From assembly GCA_964521085.1 (NCBI GenBank), contig CAZFPL010000003.1, positions 69,418 to 133,417 on the forward strand: 64,000 nucleotides of DNA. Direction: 5' to 3'. The translations under genes and the position numbers were made by a program. Origin of the DNA: JAFGKK01 sp964521085. GTDB taxonomy: Bacteria > Chloroflexota > Anaerolineae > Anaerolineales > RBG-16-64-43. The notes below the pieces were generated by a model. It worked only from the letters and a program-made list of their open reading frames with translations, was not told the origin of the DNA and searched no databases. Positions within the stretch are counted from its first letter, which is position 1; the number at the start of each line of letters is the position of its first letter. Of the stretch, positions 61,375-64,000 are shown piece by piece.

Positions 61375-62298
61375 ATGCACTCCATTTTTATGGGATCTCC
61401 AGATTTTGCGCTGCCTGCTCTGGAAGCGCTGGCGTCCCTGACGGAATTGGCGGGAGTGGTTACCCAGCCGGACCGCCCCGCAGGCAGGGGGCGGAACCTG
61501 GAACCGCCGCCGGTCAAAGTGATGGCGCAGAAACTTGGCGTGAGCGTCCTCCAACCGGAAACGCTGCGTTCCGTCGAGGTGATGGATCAGCTGCGGGATT
61601 GGCAGCCTGAGATCATTGTGGTGGCGGCATTTGGAAAAATTCTGCGGCCGGAAGTCCTTTCCCTGCCAAGGCTGGGTTGCATCAACCTGCACGCGTCGTT
61701 GCTTCCGCGCCATCGCGGCGCCGCCCCCATCCCGGCCGCCATTCTGGCGGGCGATGCGGAGACCGGCATCAGCCTGATGAAAATGGATCCGGGATTGGAT
61801 ACCGGCCCGGTTCTGGCGCAAAGGAGAATTCCCATCCGTCCCGAGGACACCACGGCAAGCCTGACCCGGGAGCTATCCCTGCTGGCGGCGGAAATCCTAA
61901 GAGCGTGTTTCCCCGTATATATTCGTGGAGAGTTATCCGCCGAACCGCAGGACGATTCGCGGGCGACGTATGCGCCCCAGCTCAAGAAGGAAGAAGGAAA
62001 ATTGGATTTCCGGGAAACGGCGGAGGTTATACACCGGAAAGTCCGTGCATTCCACCCGTGGCCCGGGACGTATGTTTCTTGGAAGGGACAACCGCTGAAA
62101 ATTCTGGATATCCAACCGGTAAAGGCGGCAGGGGAAACGCCGCCGGGAACCACGTTGGAATATTCGCATTTTCCGGCGGTGCGGACCGCCGATGGGATTG
62201 TGATTATTAAAAAAGTCCAGCCTGCGGGAAAAAAGGCGATGCCGGGCGATGAATTTCTACGCGGCGCGCGGGATTTTCCCGGACAGGTGTTGGCCTGA
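61375..62298 (+). CDS. fmt: methionyl-tRNA formyltransferase
   Basis: It formylates initiator Met-tRNA using 10-formyl-THF. 307 residues from the ATG at 61375 (MHSIFMGSPDFALPALEAL). Motifs: 'VVTQPDRPAGRGRNLEPPPVK', quoted in part, the catalytic 'CINLHASLLPRHRGAAPI' (Asn, His) and 'SLMKMDPGLDTGPVLAQ' with the catalytic Asp. The C-terminal OB-like domain is present (HPWPGTYVSWKGQPLKILD). No def or rsmB is adjacent. A zinc-ribbon gene follows by 18 bases. Confidence 0.96.
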   Translation: MHSIFMGSPDFALPALEALASLTELAGVVTQPDRPAGRGRNLEPPPVKVMAQKLGVSVLQPETLRSVEVMDQLRDWQPEIIVVAAFGKILRPEVLSLPRLGCINLHASLLPRHRGAAPIPAAILAGDAETGISLMKMDPGLDTGPVLAQRRIPIRPEDTTASLTRELSLLAAEILRACFPVYIRGELSAEPQDDSRATYAPQLKKEEGKLDFRETAEVIHRKVRAFHPWPGTYVSWKGQPLKILDIQPVKAAGETPPGTTLEYSHFPAVRTADGIVIIKKVQPAGKKAMPGDEFLRGARDFPGQVLA

Positions 62299-62316
62299 GA
62301 AAAGGAGAGAGCCGCC

Positions 62317-62904
62317 ATGGAAAAAAGAACCTATCATGGCAACATCACACCGCAGGATATCGCCCGCGCGCTTGTGGCCGAATTCGACCACGGCAATATG
62401 CAGGCCCAGAGGATCGGGGCGGAAGACCGGATTGTCGTCCAGATCGCAAGCCGGACATTCCGGAATTCGGGCGGACAAACAGCGGTCACGGTCGTCCTGG
62501 AAAAAATCGAAGACGGTGTGATGATCCAACTTGGAGACCAGCAGTGGTTTGGAGTGGCTGCCAGCATGGGGCAGACGGCTCTGTCGGCGTTGCGGAATCC
62601 CCTCGCCCTTCTGGGACGGTTGGACGATCTGGCCCAGGATATTTCCTCCATCCAACTGGCGGAGACGATTTGGCAAGCGATCCACAGGACCGCGGAAGCC
62701 GCCGGGGCAAGCCATCAGATTTCGGAACGGCTGCGGCGGACGGAATGCTCGTATTGCGGCGCCGCCGTGCCGGTCGGCGAAGCAACCTGCCCCGCCTGCG
62801 GCGGCCCGATGGGAACCGCCCAACCGAAAGCCTGCTTGAAGTGCGGGTTCGTCCCTCCCGCGGGCACGCGCCAATGCCCGAAATGCGGGACGAAAATCGT
62901 CTGA
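62317..62904 (+). CDS. double zinc-ribbon protein
   Basis: 195 residues. Residues 1-135 form an alpha/beta region (ITPQDIARALVAEFDHGN, 'IVVQIASRTFRNSGGQTAV') of no recognised family. The C-terminus holds two zinc ribbons: CSYCGAAVPVGEATCPACG (about 146-164) and CLKCGFVPPAGTRQCPKCG (about 173-191). It may bind protein or nucleic acid. AGGAGAG precedes the ATG. Likely co-transcribed with fmt. Confidence 0.8.
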   Translation: MEKRTYHGNITPQDIARALVAEFDHGNMQAQRIGAEDRIVVQIASRTFRNSGGQTAVTVVLEKIEDGVMIQLGDQQWFGVAASMGQTALSALRNPLALLGRLDDLAQDISSIQLAETIWQAIHRTAEAAGASHQISERLRRTECSYCGAAVPVGEATCPACGGPMGTAQPKACLKCGFVPPAGTRQCPKCGTKIV

Positions 62905-62923
62905 GAGGAATCCCCCCTACGGA

Positions 62924-63041
62924 TGTCATTCCGAGGCGCAGTTCTGTGGCGCCGAGGAATCGGTGACTCCTGCAATCAAGCCTGTCATAGTCAATCCATC
63001 CGTTACCGATCCTTTGGGGAAAACCACCCCTCGGGATGACA
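62924..63041 (+). repeat. palindromic intergenic repeat, copy 1
   Basis: TGTCATTCCGAG at 62924-62935 is mirrored by CTCGGGATGACA at 63030-63041 (one mismatch). Inside is GAGGAATCGGTGACTCCT, also found in copy 2. No ORF. Confidence 0.65.
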
Positions 63042-63064
63042 TCCTGCGTGTGTCATCCTGAGTG

Positions 63065-63198
63065 TGCCATTCCGAGCCCGCCCCGGACAGCCCACCGGGC
63101 GGGCCGGGGACGCCGACCTTTGGCCTCGAGGAATCGGTGACTCCTTCTTCCATGCCCGCCATTCCCAATCCACGCCCTGCCGATCCCTCGGGATGACA
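63065..63198 (+). repeat. palindromic intergenic repeat, copy 2
   Basis: TGCCATTCCGAG (63065-63076) and CTCGGGATGACA (63187-63198) bound a second, diverged copy in the same orientation; both copies end in GGGATGACATCCTGCG. Another TIR-like TGTCATCCTGAG lies between them (63051-63062). Confidence 0.65.
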
Positions 63199-63214
63199 TC
63201 CTGCGCGAGTCTGG

Positions 63215-63244
63215 TATAATTCTTATTGCAACAATTCGCAATAA
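63215..63244 (+). promoter_or_regulatory. fur-family promoter with overlapping palindromic operator
   Basis: TATAAT (63215-63220) is followed directly by TTATTGC (63223-63229), 8 bases, and GCAATAA (63238-63244), an exact 7-bp inverted repeat covering the transcription start. This suggests autoregulation by the Fur-family protein encoded 16 bases downstream. The TTGC...GCAA core recalls nickel-sensing Nur operators, but the spacing differs by one base. Confidence 0.7.
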
Positions 63245-63259
63245 TAATCAGGATGGATC

Positions 63260-63724
63260 ATGACCCACAACCTTCTGGACTATCCACAGAGATTGCGCCG
63301 CGCGGGTTTCCGCGTCACCCCGCAACGGCGAATCATCCTGGATGCGATCTGCGAAACCGGACATCGCGTACCCATTGAGGAAATCCTAGCGCGCGTGCGA
63401 AAAAAAGATCCGGCCCTCAACCGGGCGACCCTCTACCGGAATTTAACTTTCCTCGAAAAGATGCGCCTGGTGGACTCCACCGCTTTGGGAAAATCAAGGG
63501 CGTTCGAAATCGCCAGCCTCAAACCGCACCACCATCTGGTGTGTCGGACGTGCGGCGAGGAAGAAGGATTGGATCCCCGGCTGGTCGAAAGTCTGCGGGC
63601 AACGATCCGAAAGAAACACCGGTTCGTTATTGACTCCGATCACCTTTCTTTTCAAGGATTATGTGATCATTGCTCCCGTCAAAGGAACCGGAAGTTTAAA
63701 AGAGTATTGAAGAATTCAGAATAA
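63260..63724 (+). CDS. Fur-family metal-responsive regulator
   Basis: 154 residues. The N-terminal winged helix (FRVTPQRRIILDAICETGH, 'ALNRATLYRNLTFLEKMRLV') precedes the dimerisation domain with the metal-binding 'KPHHHLVCRTCGEEE' and a second CxxC in 'GLCDHCSRQ', so a structural Zn(Cys)4 site is likely. The subtype (Fur, Zur, Nur) cannot be told from sequence by eye. It stands 22 bases before cbiM, whose product takes up Ni or Co, which favours a nickel or cobalt role. Confidence 0.92.
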   Translation: MTHNLLDYPQRLRRAGFRVTPQRRIILDAICETGHRVPIEEILARVRKKDPALNRATLYRNLTFLEKMRLVDSTALGKSRAFEIASLKPHHHLVCRTCGEEEGLDPRLVESLRATIRKKHRFVIDSDHLSFQGLCDHCSRQRNRKFKRVLKNSE

Positions 63725-63746
63725 GGTTTGATCCCGGGAGGAAATT

Positions 63747-64000
63747 ATGATTCGAAATGCCTTTCGATCGGCGTATCAGCGCCATCGCCCCCTGATTCTC
63801 GGATCTGGTTTGACGATGGCATGGTTTACCACCACCGCCATGCACATTCCCGACGGGTTTCTTTCCCTGACCGTGGCGCTGATTTTTTGGGCGCTGGCGG
63901 TGATCGCTGTCGCGTATGCACTCAACCGTGTGCGGACGGAATTGGACGAACGTCAGGTGCCGCTGATGGGCGTGCTCGCGGCGGTGATCTTCGCCGGACA
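63747..64000 (+). CDS. cbiM: CbiM/NikM-type ECF transporter component (3' end outside window)
   Basis: The frame is open from ATG 63747 (GGAGG 5 bases upstream) to the window end, 84 codons seen. The hallmark MHIPDGFLSLTVAL starts at residue 32; before it comes a basic, hydrophobic segment (RPLILGSGLTMAWFTTTA) like a cleavable signal peptide or extra TM. In the family the Met-His at this point must be N-terminal to bind metal, so removal of the first 31 residues, or a start at the ATG at 63840, is expected. It is the substrate-binding membrane part of a cobalt or nickel importer. Confidence 0.9.
   Translation, partial: MIRNAFRSAYQRHRPLILGSGLTMAWFTTTAMHIPDGFLSLTVALIFWALAVIAVAYALNRVRTELDERQVPLMGVLAAVIFAG

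Noticed and set aside
1..64000. CRISPR arrays, rRNA genes, prophage or complete insertion sequences
   Set aside because: No regularly spaced direct repeats, rRNA core sequences, phage structural genes or transposase genes were seen.

Overview
The window looks like a chromosomal segment of a monoderm, free-living bacterium of the Chloroflexota, probably class Anaerolineae. This is an inference from gene content, not a database result. The evidence is: a Tad pilus operon (cpaB-cpaE-cpaF-tadB-tadC) with no secretin gene; a DUF5679-like zinc domain fused to the N-terminus of topoisomerase I; several lipoproteins and LysM or WD40 surface proteins with Thr/Pro-rich linkers; many GT-C type membrane glycosyltransferases; and a GC-rich coding style with frequent TTG and GTG starts.

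Layout. 1-4.4 kb: end of a WD40 propeller protein, the rpiB-tal pentose-phosphate pair, a strong promoter with a probable structured RNA, and an S1-domain protein closed by a textbook terminator. 4.4-9.7 kb: a small acidic Cys protein, the bifunctional (p)ppGpp enzyme Rel, a TIM-barrel/SnoaL-like protein, tRNA-Arg(UCG) and a putative zinc metallopeptidase. 9.7-18.9 kb: a MITE-like element, a GT4 glycosyltransferase, dprA-manC, topA, a membrane protein, greA and a dGTPase. 19-26.6 kb: response regulator, PrsW-like protease, zinc-ribbon/LysM protein, thrC-thrB, hflX-capA. 26.6-29.4 kb: an AT-rich accessory island carrying a GH99-like lipoprotein gene and flanked by an 18-bp inverted repeat. 29.4-36.2 kb: smpB-ssrA (tmRNA), a LiaF-like protein, ligA-rlmI and an SsuBC/TauBC-type ABC pair. 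36.2-45.6 kb, all on the minus strand: a NarL-type response regulator and histidine kinase, then the Tad operon running into comF and hpf. 45.6-57.7 kb, minus strand: four polytopic glycosyltransferase-like proteins, a 1350-residue TPR protein with about 24 'PDWL' motifs, and an AAA ATPase. 57.7-64 kb: a DPM-type GT2, recJ, small membrane proteins, fmt, a zinc-ribbon protein, tandem palindromic repeats, and a Fur-family regulator next to the start of cbiM.

How the genes may work together (inference). ManC would supply GDP-mannose, the GT2 would make a polyprenyl-phosphate sugar, and the GT-C proteins could transfer it to extracytoplasmic acceptors, possibly including pili. dprA and a comF inside the Tad operon suggest Tad-pilus-linked DNA uptake. 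Rel, HPF, HflX, tmRNA/SmpB and GreA form a ribosome and transcription stress set spread through the window.

The observations most worth a second look are: a histidine kinase that has lost its N-box and G1 residues, a CpaE with arginines replacing both P-loop lysines, the PDWL-motif array protein, the GH99 island with terminal inverted repeats, the RNA candidate at 3434-3590, and a TTGC-type palindrome overlapping the fur-family promoter.
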